Assembly: GCA_013368325.1 (NCBI GenBank)
Contig: JAACJK010000224.1
Coordinates: 248,001 to 312,000, forward strand
DNA: 64,000 nt
Source of the DNA: Ephemerocybe angulata
Taxonomy: Eukaryota; Basidiomycota; Agaricomycetes; Agaricales; Psathyrellaceae
Direction of reading: 5' to 3'
In this document: piece after piece, positions 46,882 through 59,192 of the stretch
Layout: the number at the start of each line of letters is the position of its first letter
Position numbering within the stretch: the first letter of the stretch is position 1
Translations under genes and position numbers: made by a program
The notes under the pieces: model-generated
Databases searched by the model: none
The model's input: the letters and a program-made list of their open reading frames with translations, nothing else
Told to the model about the DNA's origin: nothing

Positions 46882-47137
46882 ATTGCGTTGGACTTGGGGG
46901 TAGTCAAGGTCGGTATGGCCTGAACAAGCGAGCGGCGCATCGCATCGCACAGTCATCGTGGGAAGGTACTTCCAAATTTGGTCGTCGGCGAGGGTCCGCA
47001 GCGACTCCGGCATCGAATCTGGAATAGGGGCGTAGTGCTCGTTCTCGAAACCCATTTCGCCCTGGAGGAACTGCGTTTCCTCCAGCCCAGAGATAATATT
47101 CAAGAAGTATCTTAGAGTCATACAGAGGGCTGCATCT

Positions 47138-50100
47138 CTATTTACGATCTACCATTGTGGACAGAATGCTTCTCAGCACGGTAGGAATGTCGCCGGTGTT
47201 TGCAACCCGGAAGCCCTTGCCAGGGAGGCTTTTCGGGATCCTGCACATAGTCAGTGTGAGTAAGGTTAGCAGATGAGGGGATTGAAATGCTCACCACGTC
47301 GCTTCGGCGCCCTCTCCAATACAGATCAACGCTGTGTTGACCTTGGGGTCGCCTTTCATAGCTCTGGACAACTCCTCCGGGGTAATTGCATACCTTCCAA
47401 AGTTGGCATCCTTTACACTTGTCAACACAAAAGGTCAGAGGATAATTAAGCTTGGACTTACAGTAACAGCAATGACAAACCAGTCATCTGCATCGTATTT
47501 CGCCACTTCGGTCACACCCTTCGCGATTGCCTCAACTGAAATCGCCCTGTTTAGCACTCTGAATCCAGCATCATGAGGAGGAACGCACCTGTAAAGTCAC
47601 CAGCGAAGGCGTATTGCGGAATCATGTACATCTTCTCTGCGACCTTCCACCTCTCTTTTGCGTCTGTTGGAGGTTTGTTCACTGGCACGAGTGTGATATC
47701 GGGGCCATCTCCGGACTGTCAGACAATGGAATTAGGGAGATTTGAATTTCTTCTGGCGAACAGTTAGACTCACATGGGCAGTAATCTAGAGAGCTCTCAA
47801 TTAGATAGTGTAAACGATAAGACCAGGGGGTGTACTTACGTCCCAAACATATTTCTCCTTATGCGATAGGCGATCGAAGGTTTCCATCAACATGACCGCA
47901 GTTTCCATGCTCCTCTGGAGACGACCATCGTACTGGAAGCGATACATGGAGGCCGATAGATCAAAGATGAAACGAATTCTCTTCGGCCTATTTGGGCGTT
48001 AGCGGCTGCCAGCCCTCAAAATTTAAGATCTCAACCTCACTTTATCTGTGGTTTTCCGAGCTCAGGTTTCTCCATCCCACGCCTCTTGTACACGGTGGCT
48101 TCCCCAGTCAGACCTTCAGTCAACCTAGTATCGTCAAGCTCCCCATCAGTCTGCCGCTTCACCCAGACCCTCTCCTCTTCCTTGGCGGCCAAATCTACGA
48201 GTTTTGGTCAATTATGCTTCTCGCAACGGCAGCATCAATGCGACTTACTCTCCAGCAAGTCCTGCAAAGACACAATATGACCCTGCGTAGCACCAAGTAG
48301 TTGGCTATAGCCCCTTGCTTCCGACATGGTCATGTCCAACTCCTCCAACCGCCTTTGCAGCTCTTGTCGCGCCATCTCTCTCGCTTTCTCCTTGATCTCA
48401 TCAGGAACTCGGTCCTTCATTTCCTGGGAGACTTGCTTAATATCGCCGCCTTTGTAGAGTCGTTTGTAGCCACCAGCGCCTCCCATTCCCGCCGTGTCCC
48501 TGCCACCAGTCTGCCAGAATGTTATGAACAGCACTTGCGAAGGGCAAACTGAAGTTACTCACTCCACCGGCCCAAGTGTTTCCTCCATGGTGCTCCTTAT
48601 CGTCATGCTTGCCCTCCTTAGGCCCACCGAGGCTTGTATCCTTGGGAGTGAACTCAACGTCCTGAATCTTCTTCTTCGTAGCCGCACGGGCAGCTTCCAG
48701 TCCCAGCTGCGGCACGTCCAAGCTAAAGCGAAGAGGGTTGAACGTTGAAGTGGTAAAGGGGACAGTGGAGGGAGCGACTAACCCGTGATGCAAAAGGATC
48801 CTTGCCAAATGGTCTGTGGTCTCGGGCTTGTACACATCGAAGTCGAAGATATTCCTAAGCGCCTCTCCAAGGCTGTCGTTCGGGTATGCCTTGATGTGGC
48901 GAACGAGGTTGATCAGTTCTGCAAACAGAAGCCGCACATCAAAATTGGGTATACGGTGAAGGATTTTGAAAGACTCTGACCTCGGAGAGAATACGGATAA
49001 CTCAAGGTCCCATTTTCATACCCCTTCCTCAGGTCATGGAAGGCCCCGACGAGCCTCAAGACGAGGTCTTCACTCAGCTCCGGCGCAAGCTGACCAATGA
49101 GCCTTCTCTCCGATTCTTGATCCGGGTTCGTAACCGAATGGGCGCTAAAGTTCTCCCCGAGCACCTGCAAGAAGTGGTTCCCCAGGAAGGCTAATGACCA
49201 GACATCCATTAGGAGTTGGGAGTAAAAGTTGAGCTGAATGACTTACGATATCCAGGTCGATTCGCCAGCAAAATCAGCCTGAAGTTAGGGTGCACGACGA
49301 TGTCGCCGTCCCTCTCCTTAACCGGCCTTACTCTCCGGCCATCTGAAAGCGACAACTCGCCCTGGCCCGCCAAGCTCCGGAAAATAGCAACTACGTGTTC
49401 GGGTGCCTTGTCTGCCTCGTCAATGATAATGAACCGGCCATGTTTGATTGCCCGGAGCAGTGGTGAGTCGGTGTAGTTGATGATTCCGTTCTCTAAGGAT
49501 GTCGTGAACATTAACTGATTCACAGTTGTATCACGGTGCAGTTGGATGTACTCTCGGGGTCTTCCAAGAAGCTGCATATAGCGTCAGTGATGTATAACAA
49601 GTCGAATAGATAGGATGAACGGTTGGACTAACCTGGCAAAGGCGATCTACAACCTTATTCTTTCCGACTCCTTGGTTCCCGAGAAGCACGACATGTTCAC
49701 CCAGGACCTCAAGGTCGAGCGCAAGCTCCTTCATTAACCCAGTCTGGAGACTGTTGTCGTAAAAGTGGTCCATGTGTGGAACGTGCGACGCAACACCCTC
49801 TGGATCCTCCGAGACCCTGAAGCGCGGAACCTCGGTAGCCTTCAGCTCAGCATCACCGAGAGTCGGAGAAGGGAAAATGAGAGTATCGTCGCGGATGACG
49901 GCGTTGGGGTAGTACTGTATGATGGCATAGCTGTGGTGAGCAAGATGTATCCCTTGAAAGAAAGGGATGGAACATACGGGATCAGTTCGTTTGAACACAT
50001 TGGAATCTTCCAAGAGTGTATTTAAATTCATCTTCTCGACAGCAGGCAAGAATTCCGCCAACAAAGCTCTCGAGATCAGATAGTGTAAATCATGATCTTG

Positions 50101-52381
50101 AGGAGAGGCAACGACTCTCCGTGCAATGCTAACAAGAGTTCTCGTCCCAAGCCGCCTATTCTTGATGATATTATCCGATGAAAGACTCCTCCTGTACTTC
50201 TCAGCGAAGCTCAACAACGTCGCGACCACACTCTCCGGGCATCCGGTCGCATGGAGAACAGAAGCTTCCTCTTGCCCATCCATAGGCTGGCTGGGGATAG
50301 TAAAGAACATGTTGGCATGCTCGTCCGAGACCCAGTCTTTCAAAGGCAACGACTTGGAAGCTGTCATGATGACTCTGAAAGAGGGATGTGCGACTGAGAT
50401 CTTTCCTTCTTTAAGTTCCTCGGGAGTCGCTTCGCCAACGATACGTTTCCCTTCCCATAGCTCCGTTTCGCGATCCTGCACAATCCTAGAGAGCGAACCC
50501 GCGGTCGACCCGATTACGTCTAGGCCTGAAAGGTGCACTAGGCGCCCGGACCATGCGCCGTCTATGAAGGGACTATAGGAAACCAGTCAGAGTAAGTTCC
50601 ATAAGAAACGGAGGGGGGATATGCACCTAGGTTCCCATGTCGTCGCTCCGCCATCCAGAATCCTCCTACGCATGACGAGCTCCCGCCCCCCAAGCTCTTT
50701 ATAGATGTGCAAGGTTTCCGCATCATAGCCCAACAGCTGGCCAAACACCTTCACAAGAGTACTCGTGGATGAGGACGCCGTCGAAGGCAACGCAGGCGGG
50801 ATGAGCGAGATATCCCAACCCAAAGCGTGCGCCTGCATGAAGGCCGTGAGGAGCCCCATAAACCTCGGGCTCGGGGTGAACTCTAGCTTCCCCGCGAACG
50901 GAAATGGTCGTAGTTGCCGCGGGCCCGCCGGTACATCCACCACCACAGGTTCACACCCAGGCGGCGGAGAGAATGTAATTCGCGCAGTCTTGTCGTCGAC
51001 ACGTTCAATTGCGTTGAGGGAGTAACCAAGCAGCCCGATATTTTCGTCAGGGGACGACATGTAAGGACTGCCAAGCTCCGAGAGACCCGCTTCCTGTGTG
51101 TGCCTGCTGAGAATAGCCCATCCTTGGAGAGGCGAATGGCTCAGTGCGGGGTGCAAAGTCACCACGAGACGACCCAGCTGCGCAGCAGAAAGCTCATCAG
51201 GAGGAGGGAACGTCTGAACCAGAGCTCTAAGCTTCGCGATTGCGGTCTGTGGGAATGGGGGGAGGGTGTTCTTCGCAATGGCCTCCAGCGCGTTCCTCGA
51301 CTCACTCGCATATTGCGTCGTGAGTATAAGCTCTCGCAATTTGGTAAGAAGTGGATGGGAAGACTCCCCAGAGTCCTTGGGACCGTTGATGGCAAGCAGG
51401 GAGCCGATGGGGTCGATGAAGCGTGACTGGAAGCGACTTCTGAAGGGTGGGTCAAGAGGATACCCGGGGTATGGTGGGACGGGCGCTGCAATAGCTATGA
51501 CACGGAAGTTCTTGTGGGCTGGGATGAATATCTTTCCTTGCTCAGAAGTTACAGTCCCCGCGGTTTCTAGTTGTTGGTATCGCATGGGATGGATGATATG
51601 TGTTCCATCGTCTAAATTCCTGTGAAGTATGTCAGTATCGGTTATCCAAGCGTAGACTAACGCAGACCAACATTTCACGATTCTCTAACAGATTGTTCAA
51701 GACCGGCATAATCCCGCGTTCAGCCTTCTCAATGCCCTCCAAGATTAACAAGCGACCGTGCTTGACCGCGTTCACCGCAGGACTGTCGACATACACAAGG
51801 TTCCCTCCCTCTCGAATCTCTCGTCCCTAACACAGAATGCGGTCAGCTCACGTCTCAGCATAGCGTCGGCCACTGGCCCAACACACCTGCTTTAACTCCG
51901 TCTCCCCTACATCACGATGCAGGGCAATATACTCATACTCCGAGTTGATCAGACTTGCAAAGGTCAACGCCAGTCTCCTCGCGTACGGTCCCGGCTGCGA
52001 GACCAAGAAGATATCCTGCCCCAACAAGTACTTCTGGAGCATGAAATGCAAGTTGTCCAAGTTCACGGGGTCCTTGATATCGAGCAGCCGAGTGCTCTTC
52101 GCCAGGCGCCCAGGGGTCAACGCCGTGGGGACCTCATATGTGATATCCCCTAGCTTCAGAGTGCCGACAATGGGTGGTGGGGGTGTAAGCTCCTTCACGA
52201 GCTGTGCCAGACGTCGTTGGGCCATAGTGGCAGACTCGGGGGCAGGTGCTAGTGCGCTGTTGCTGAATCTTCGCGATTCGCTCGGAGTTCTTGTGACGGT
52301 TCTGCCAGATAGAGGTACCCGTTCAGAATGAAGGGTCCTTGGTATACGGAGGGGCGCTCGAAAGCAGCATAGTCGCAACAT
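47138..52381 (-). CDS. VWA8-like mitochondrial AAA ATPase with a C-terminal VWA domain
   Basis: Fifteen exons (52381-51887, 51826-51672, 51619-50627, 50572-49633, 49571-49247, 49190-48981, 48918-48563, 48510-48249, 48194-48041, 47987-47840, 47785-47774, 47715-47589, 47535-47462, 47410-47295, 47240-47138) encode about 1489 residues. The start MLRLCCFRAPLRIPRTL looks like a mitochondrial presequence; an in-frame ATG at 52417 is possible. AAA modules are seen: HGRLLILEGIEKAERGIMPV, LLGNQGVGKNKVVDRL (Walker A) and GRFIIIDEADKAPEHVVAIF (Walker B). The Gly-rich NTWAGGTGGRDTAGMGG hinge precedes a VWA domain with MIDAS FDLSASMYRF and a Thr/Asp motif. Homologous to animal VWA8. Exon 11 is only 12 nt. 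Confidence 0.9.
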
Positions 52382-52651
52382 ATACGCCTCATCATCATCG
52401 GCAATGTGATTGACCATTACAATTTACCCGGCTAAAGTGCTAAAACAGTGCGGGGAACTTAGGTAAGCACCGGCTCGCTTCGGTTTGGCGCTCGGTTCGC
52501 TTTGACGCCCTTGGTAGATACCGTAACCCGAAAAGCCAATTACTACTAAGTAACACGAACAGAGCACCCTACAAGTTTACAGACCATCTCCAAATACAAC
52601 GGTATCGACGCGAACGGACACAGAATAGAAAACGAATGGAGTGAGAAGCAT

Positions 52652-54644
52652 TTAGAAGTTTTCTGAAGATTCTCGTCAGAATTGAATTCGTCCAGCAACC
52701 CAGATGTGAGCCTCACCTTTCCCAAAGAAGAACCTAGTGCCAGTGGGGTCAGAGTACTTGTTGCACATCGTATGCAGCTGCTTGGAAAGCACAGCAGGTC
52801 CACAGAAGAACTAGGGCAGGGTCAGCACAATGCATCAGGCTAAGTTCAAATGCACTAACCACTCCGATATCCGTATCCTGATGCTTATCGACCAAAGACG
52901 AGAAGACGCGATTCCAGTTCGGCCTTCCAAAGTGCGTCGGGGCCCTGAGCGACGTGATGGCGTCCTTCTCCGCACCGACATCCTGCACGATGATATTGTT
53001 GACATCGTCCTCCTTGAGCCTAGCCGTGAGGTAAATATTGATCTCGATGCGGTTTTGAGTATCCTCCTCCTCGATGGCGTGCAGGAGCGAGTGGAACCAC
53101 TCTGCAGCGCCAAAGTCCTTGATGACCCAGGTGAAGTAGACCTTGGAAAGACGCGTGGGCTTGGTATCGTTGGCGAGGTTGTTCATGCGGTACCAGATGT
53201 GCTTGAGGATCGAAGCGAAGGGCGTAACACCGATACCAGCCCCCACCAACATCACGGTCTCGTAGTTGAGGAAATCCTCGCTAGCACTTCCAAAGGGTCC
53301 GTCAATCATAACACGGGGAAGCTCGCGGTTAACAGGAGGGTTCTCTGCTGTCGCAAGCACCTTGCCCCCAGCAACGTCCTTTGCCTTCCTGTCGAAGTCG
53401 CAGCCAAGAGACTTGGCGAATGCCGTGGTGAAGTCTCCTGCAACTCGGATATGGACGGAGATGAAGTCCTCCTCGGGCGCGCTGGTGAGGGTGAAAGGAT
53501 GCCACTGGAAGTAGGAGATTTCGGGGCACGACAAGAAGATGTACTGTCCAGCACGGGTGGTCGTCTTCTCCTTCTTGACCTGAAGCTCCATGACGTTCGA
53601 CGGGTGCTGGATGACCTTGTGGATGTGCGTGCGGTGGCGGGACCTGATCTCGCGGAGGATGCGCTCCCAAATCCAAATCACACCTCCCACAAGCCAGTAC
53701 CTCCAGAACACACCAATGGTGTTGGCCGAGCAGTACGGGGGACGGTCGGGCTTGATCATGCAGAACATGCCGTGCAACTGCCAATTGATGAAGAACACGA
53801 TGAAGAGGTGGTGCGAGTACCAGAACCTCTCAAAGTGTGCGCGCCTTCGCTTCTCCATGGCGAAGAACACCATGATGCCCAAAGCCAACCACATGATCCA
53901 GCCTGTAACGCCTGGGCCGGTGATGAAGTTGGCGGCAAGGAAAGCGGTGATACGCTTGGCCGTGGTGTCCTGCGTCGCCATAGCCAGCTTGTAGAAGTTG
54001 ACCATGTGCGCTGCAGTGTGGACTGCAGAGCCAATGACGATAGACCAAGCGGTGGCCTTGTGGAAGGTGATGTTCTTGTCGAAAGGAATGATGTCGTTCA
54101 GGGCAGTGCGACGCAACATCGAGACAAAGTTCCTGCAGACGGGGAGGAGGATGAAGATGACATCGACATGGAGAACAAGCGCCGCCGTTCGAGCGATGGC
54201 TAGAGATCCCCATGAAACTGAATTAGTATCGCGAGAGCGTCCCGGAGCAAAGTATCACTCACGGAACGTAATTCCAAAGGTATCTCTTGCTCCCTGCGAA
54301 TTGTCCTTGAGCTGGTAGTGCAAGAACCCAAACACCGCGACCAGCAGGTGCAAGAAGATCCACACCCCGAAGAACAGCTGCTTTCCACCCTCGTTGATCA
54401 TCCAGACATCGAATCTGCTTTTCCATCCCCTCGTCCCGGGAGCTGATTTCGTCACGGAGGTCGTGGTGTTCGACCGCTGCAAGCCCTGCAACCTCCGTCG
54501 TTCGGTCTTATTGCGCTGCAAATGGCTCGGTTCGTTCGTCAACGTCTTGTTTCCAGCAAGGTCGGGGTGAGCTGCGAGGGTTGCAGTCGGGCCAGTGAGT
54601 TTGCCATCCGAAAAGTCGAGGCCTGAGGCCGGGCGAAAGGCCAT
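52652..54644 (-). CDS. NADPH oxidase (fungal Nox)
   Basis: Four exons (54644-54263, 54199-52860, 52810-52717, 52662-52652) encode 608 residues. It moves electrons from NADPH through FAD and two hemes to oxygen. Heme histidines are visible in IGSAVHTAAHMVNFY and ERFWYSHHLFIVFFINWQLH. The FAD motif is WHPFTLTSAPEEDFISVHIR. NADPH-binding motifs are DGPFGSASEDF and VMLVGAGIGVTPFASILKH, with FFCGP near the end. The last exon supplies only ENF and the stop, the usual Nox C terminus. A Thr/Ser/Arg-rich N-terminal extension of about 75 residues precedes the first helix, more like NoxB than NoxA. The p22phox-like partner is not in this window. Confidence 0.94.
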
Positions 54645-55406
54645 GATTAAGGGTATAAGTTATGCGCCCGTCGTTGGACGAACTGGAATGCAGAAAAGAA
54701 AAGATAATAAAAGAGTGAAAAGAATACCGGCACAGCTGGTAGGTGAAAAGAAAAAGAAAGAATGGAGGGAGAACACCTAGGTATATGTGGAGGTGGGAGG
54801 GAAGAAATGATGAACAATGGCCCTCTGTCCTGTTGTCCTGCCACCGGCCAGCCGTGATAGCAGCACACAGACTCCGTTCCCATAACATTATTGTTTTCTC
54901 TCACTCAACCATCATGGCCACAGGCCCAGAGCTCAATCGAACGCGGTAGAACGCGTTTGTAACAAGGGTTTTATGGCACCTGGTCCAAGCACCTATAAAA
55001 CGAAGCTACATCAGCGGCTGCCTCCGCCGACCGCAGCAGCAACCAACAGAGAATGCGACTCTCGGATAGCTACGATTATAATCAGCCTTACGGGGGCCTT
55101 GCGGACGGATACGTATATCCCTGGCCATGAGGCCAACCTACATGTTTTCTACCTCAGTAACAATAAGCCGTGATATGCACGTTCAAGGAAAGGGAGAAAA
55201 TAGAAAGAAGCGGGGTCAGAAGTCCGGGGTAGAGGTATCTATACAACGGGTTGCAAACATTAGCAGAAGATGATAGAGAGAACGATGCAAGTGCAAAGGA
55301 ATGATTGCTGTGATAGTAAGAAAAGATGCAAATCAATGGTATGGAGGCAGGACAGGCGTGACAGGGAGAGTGACAGTGTTCAGGAGAAGGCGATGAAAGG
55401 AAGTCT
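54645..55406. other. intergenic
   Basis: Upstream DNA of the Nox gene and 3' flank of the LDB17-like gene. It is A-rich near 54690-54770 on the plus strand. No gene is seen. Confidence 0.45.
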
Positions 55407-57670
55407 CTAGGAAATAGGAGGGGGTTTGACTACCCTCGATAGCGGACTAGGTTCCGACGAACGAATGGGGTGGATGGTGACATTTCTGTTATGTAGAAGC
55501 GGAACCGCGGGGGGTTTCCGACGTTTGGGCGGCGCTGGTGGGGGCGGTCTCCGAACACGAGGTTGGTCCTGTGTCGGTTCCTCGCTGAGAGGGCCCGGTA
55601 AAGACAGACTCGAACTCGTCGGGCGGGGAGTTGGCAGCGGCAGATTCGCGGCCTGCTGGCCACTGGCAACAGACGTCGGAGATGAAGACCCAGAAGAAGA
55701 CCCTGAAAAGATAGAGCTAGAGCTATCGTACGTATTCGTCCTTTTCCTAGGGACGGGAGGCGAAGTGGGCCTTGCTTTCGATGACGGTAAGGACGCGAGA
55801 CTAGCAGTACTTCCATTCGGATGTCGAACTTGATCCAGAGGCGAACGAGGTATTGGCGGTGCTTTCGAGTAATCCGGTCGAAACCCAAGGTTCTCGACAC
55901 TTTTACTGAACTTCAGGTTTTTAAGCCTGCTGATACTGGAATCGAGGCCAAGTGAGGAAGGAGCGGCATAATGGGTCGGAGGGCTGTGGACGGATGAGAA
56001 ATCGCTCCCTGGACTTGCCGGTGTGGTCGGATTGGGCGATGTTCGCTGCGTGGCCTTGAGCTGTACGCACCAATCGCCTGATAGACATCGTTCAACGAGG
56101 CGTTTAGTGGTAGGATTGACATCATGGATCGACGCATGAGCGATGAGGGACTCCAGCTGAACCATAATTTGTGCGCGTTTGTATGGGATATCACGTAGCT
56201 GTGTCTTCGTGAGGAGGGGATGGAGAACACGAAGAAATGTATGTCGTAACTATGCCCTGCATTGAGCATATCATTTCACTTGAAGGTTGTATATGCACTT
56301 ACCGACTCATGTTCGTCCCCCAAATCCGCCAGTTCTCTAATAAAGACGTCCACCAGGACGCACAAATCGTTGGTATAAAAATATTCAGACATTCCCTTCG
56401 TTGTGAAGAGGACGTATAGCAATTTGAGGATTAGAAGCTGCATGCAAAGATCCTCTGGTGTGTGCTCTAAAGAAGGTCAGAAGGTGAGTAAAAACTGGAG
56501 GATAAACCTTACTAGCTCGATTCAACATGAAGATCATGTTCTCCCCAAACGTTTTGCTCATACCAAGCCGTCGCATCAACACGCGAACAACACGGTTGCT
56601 TGGCTCCTCAGGCTTGGCGTGTGGATCGCTGCCAAGACCCGCCACCATGAATTGCTCGTTCAGCCCAACCTGCCCAAAATCAGCCAGAATCACAGTAAAG
56701 TTAAAAAAATCACATACAATCAGCTTTATCACTGAGTAGTTGAAAGTCTCGTCGTGCATATACCTCGTTTGTTCAACGAGATCGAACAGAAAGTCTATAA
56801 AGTCATCCTCAAATATCTCTGTAGAAGATAAGAATCAGGAGGTGTCAAGGCAAAGTGGGTCGCCACAGTGACTACTCACTTAAATCTTGCGCTGACAACT
56901 TCTGTACTTTGCACACCTCATATAGCAATTTGACAGACAAGCTCCTGAGCTTCACTTCTATGGGGACAGGAACGCTGACGTGGACAACCGAGTGGCGATT
57001 TCCTGCCCCACCGAAGAATGTGTCTTCGACGTCGGGATCGATTTCCACCAGAATGTGATCCATGAGGAGGGGCATGATTGGCTGCCACCGCTTATGATTA
57101 CGAAACGCGTCGGCTCGTCGATGGCCATGGAAATAGAGCGTGTTGAAATGAATGAACAGGAGGTGAGGGTCGGTGGCCTGAGAGCGAGAGTTTAGCCTTC
57201 GTTTCCCCAAGTTGAGTGAGTAGCGGGGAGAAATGCACACCTTTCTAGCATCGTCTACCATAATATCGCACATCCTCGATGAGTGGAATTGGAAGAGCTC
57301 AGAATCTAGCACCATTGATATGGCATGCTCAAGCTGCAGCGGAGACTGCAGGTATTGCTCTGAAGCAAGTTTAGCCGTCATTCTTCGCTCCACTGCGAGG
57401 TGGATATACACACACCATGATACGTCGCACAGAGCGTCAGGAAGCGTTTCAAGGTAGAATCTAGTTGGTCTAGAGTAGGCTCATCGTTGCCCAAAGTACT
57501 CAAGACATCCTCGAGCTCTTCGACATATGGTAAACCCTCGTTGGTCTTGACATGTGGGGAAAATGTGGCGTACCTGACCAGAACTGCTGGGCCGTTTCAA
57601 TGACATAGACGATGCCAAGATCATCTTCCATGACCAGAGACGGTATGGGAGGGGCAGATCGGTGGACCAT
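55407..57670 (-). CDS. LDB17: LDB17/SPIN90 actin-regulating protein
   Basis: Eight exons (57670-57574, 57517-57416, 57359-57241, 57177-56880, 56818-56718, 56669-56513, 56466-56303, 56249-55407) encode 626 residues. The N terminus reads [20 protein letters not shown]. The leucine-rich SPIN90/Ldb17 domain has [46 protein letters not shown] and [19 protein letters not shown]. The C terminus is Pro-rich with [18 protein letters not shown], likely an SH3 ligand. Family members bind Arp2/3 and seed linear actin filaments at endocytic patches. A TATATATAG motif is near 57902-57912, and a six-codon upstream ORF starts at about 57811. Confidence 0.9.
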
Positions 57671-57901
57671 GGCGAGCGATAACCATGAAGTAGAGATAGA
57701 GGTGCTTGAAAGTGCTGGCCAACGTGGGTTGCAGACTTGTAGTGTTGATGGACGGTCCCAGTTCTTCCTAACACCTGCAAATACCCGGATCATAACAACG
57801 GAACGACCATGACAACCTCCGATGCAACTTCCGACGCACCACCGCAAAATGAAACGCGGAGCAAAACCGTGGTACAGTTGGAGGTGTGCACATTGGCTTG
57901 G

Positions 57902-57912
57902 ACTATATATAG
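57902..57912 (-). promoter_or_regulatory. TATA-like motif upstream of LDB17
   Basis: The A/T run CTATATATAG lies between LDB17 and the upstream PNP gene, about 235 bp before the chosen start. Short upstream ATGs lie between, so translation initiation may be regulated. Confidence 0.4.
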
Positions 57913-57955
57913 ACAAGAAAGCGTGGACCTAAATGCCATAAGACCAATGTCCAGT

Positions 57956-59192
57956 TCAAAGTTGTGCCAATTTGAGATCCGCGACCTGCTGCACCAACTG
58001 CTTCATGACTTCAGCTTTCTGTTTCCCAATCTCCAACACCTCCTCATGGGATACAACCTGAACGGGCGGCTTCTCAATCTCCCGCCCCGCAATCTATGAT
58101 CCAAATTAAGCAACCTTGAAACCAAGATAGGAAGCTGGAAGCATACCTCTGCGTCAACCTCAGCCCGGATGCTACGCGCTTTCTCCGGGATCACAACAAA
58201 GTTCGTCACCAAGCTCATAACCGCAACATTCAGTCCCTCTTCCCTCGCGGCCAAGACCTCTGGAATGGTACTCATACCAACGACATCCGCTCCGACCCTC
58301 CTCAAGAATCTGCCCTCAGCCGGCGTCTCATAAGTGGGCCCACTGACCCAGGCATATGTTCCCTCTGCAAGAGCAGATTGTGGTAGCTGTAACTTATTGG
58401 CCGCCATGAAAATCAAACGGCGGAGAGGCACAGAGTACGCGTCCGACAAGGGCAAGAACCTGGGATGATCGGGGGAGGTCTGGGGTCCGAGCAGGGGATT
58501 CATCCCGGTAAGATTGGGCAATGCGATGTGATCATTAATGACCACGACTAAACGATGGTAGAGATGGCGGTCAGATGTGCACTTTGAGAGAGAAAGAAAT
58601 ACTCACTCGTTCCCACTGGAATGTCAGGGTTCAACGAGCCAGCCGCGTTCGTGACTACATACGATAAATCAGTTGAGGATACGACGTAGAGATCGGTCGA
58701 CTTTTACTCACTAATAACATCCTTTACTCCGAGTCTAGCCATAACTCTAACCGGGAAAACGACGGTAGAGAGCCCGTGTCCTTCATACGGGTGGAACTAC
58801 GTAAAGAGTGTCAGACGATGCAAGCGACGAGCTGAGAGCCAGGCAGATAATCATTCACCCTCCCAAGCATCGCCACGACAGGCAATCCATCTCCAGATCC
58901 AAGCAAACCAAACGCAAGAGCGCTCTTATGACCAAGGACTACGGCAATCGAATCAGCCAACCACCCAATCAGACTGACTTCTCGGGAGCGAGCTACACAT
59001 ACCTGTGCTCTTCCCGAATCCCGGAATATCCTCGTACTGGATAATCTCGACTTCGCGCAGAGTGTCGACCAGGCCACTCAGTCCTGATCCACAGATAATG
59101 CCGATTTGTGGGTTCTGCAGCTTCTCTGGCAACTTTGACCGAATAGCTTCGAGAGTGGGGCCAAAGTTGGTAATAGCGGCGTCAGGTGCCAT
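57956..59192 (-). CDS. PNP1: purine nucleoside phosphorylase
   Basis: Six exons (59192-59003, 58938-58859, 58796-58712, 58654-58607, 58547-58147, 58093-57956) encode 313 residues. It cleaves inosine and guanosine with phosphate in purine salvage. The trimeric PNP motifs are complete: IGIICGSGLSGLVDTL, VVAMLGRFHPYEGHGLSTVV, TNAAGSLNPDIPVGTIVVIN, then GTYAWVSGPTYETPAEGRFL, VGADVVGMSTIPEVLAAREE and SLVTNFVV. The C terminus HEEVLEIGKQKAEVMKQLV is the usual helix. It is immediately upstream of LDB17 on the same strand; no functional link is expected. Confidence 0.96.

Noticed and set aside
49940..49986. Possible intron in VWA8 exon 4 (GTATGT...CACAG)
   Set aside because: Removing it breaks the reading frame into the conserved downstream sequence; the exon is open without it.
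52830..54203. 457-codon plus-strand open frame opposite the NADPH oxidase gene
   Set aside because: It is antisense to highly conserved Nox exons and has no protein-like hydrophobic or motif pattern.
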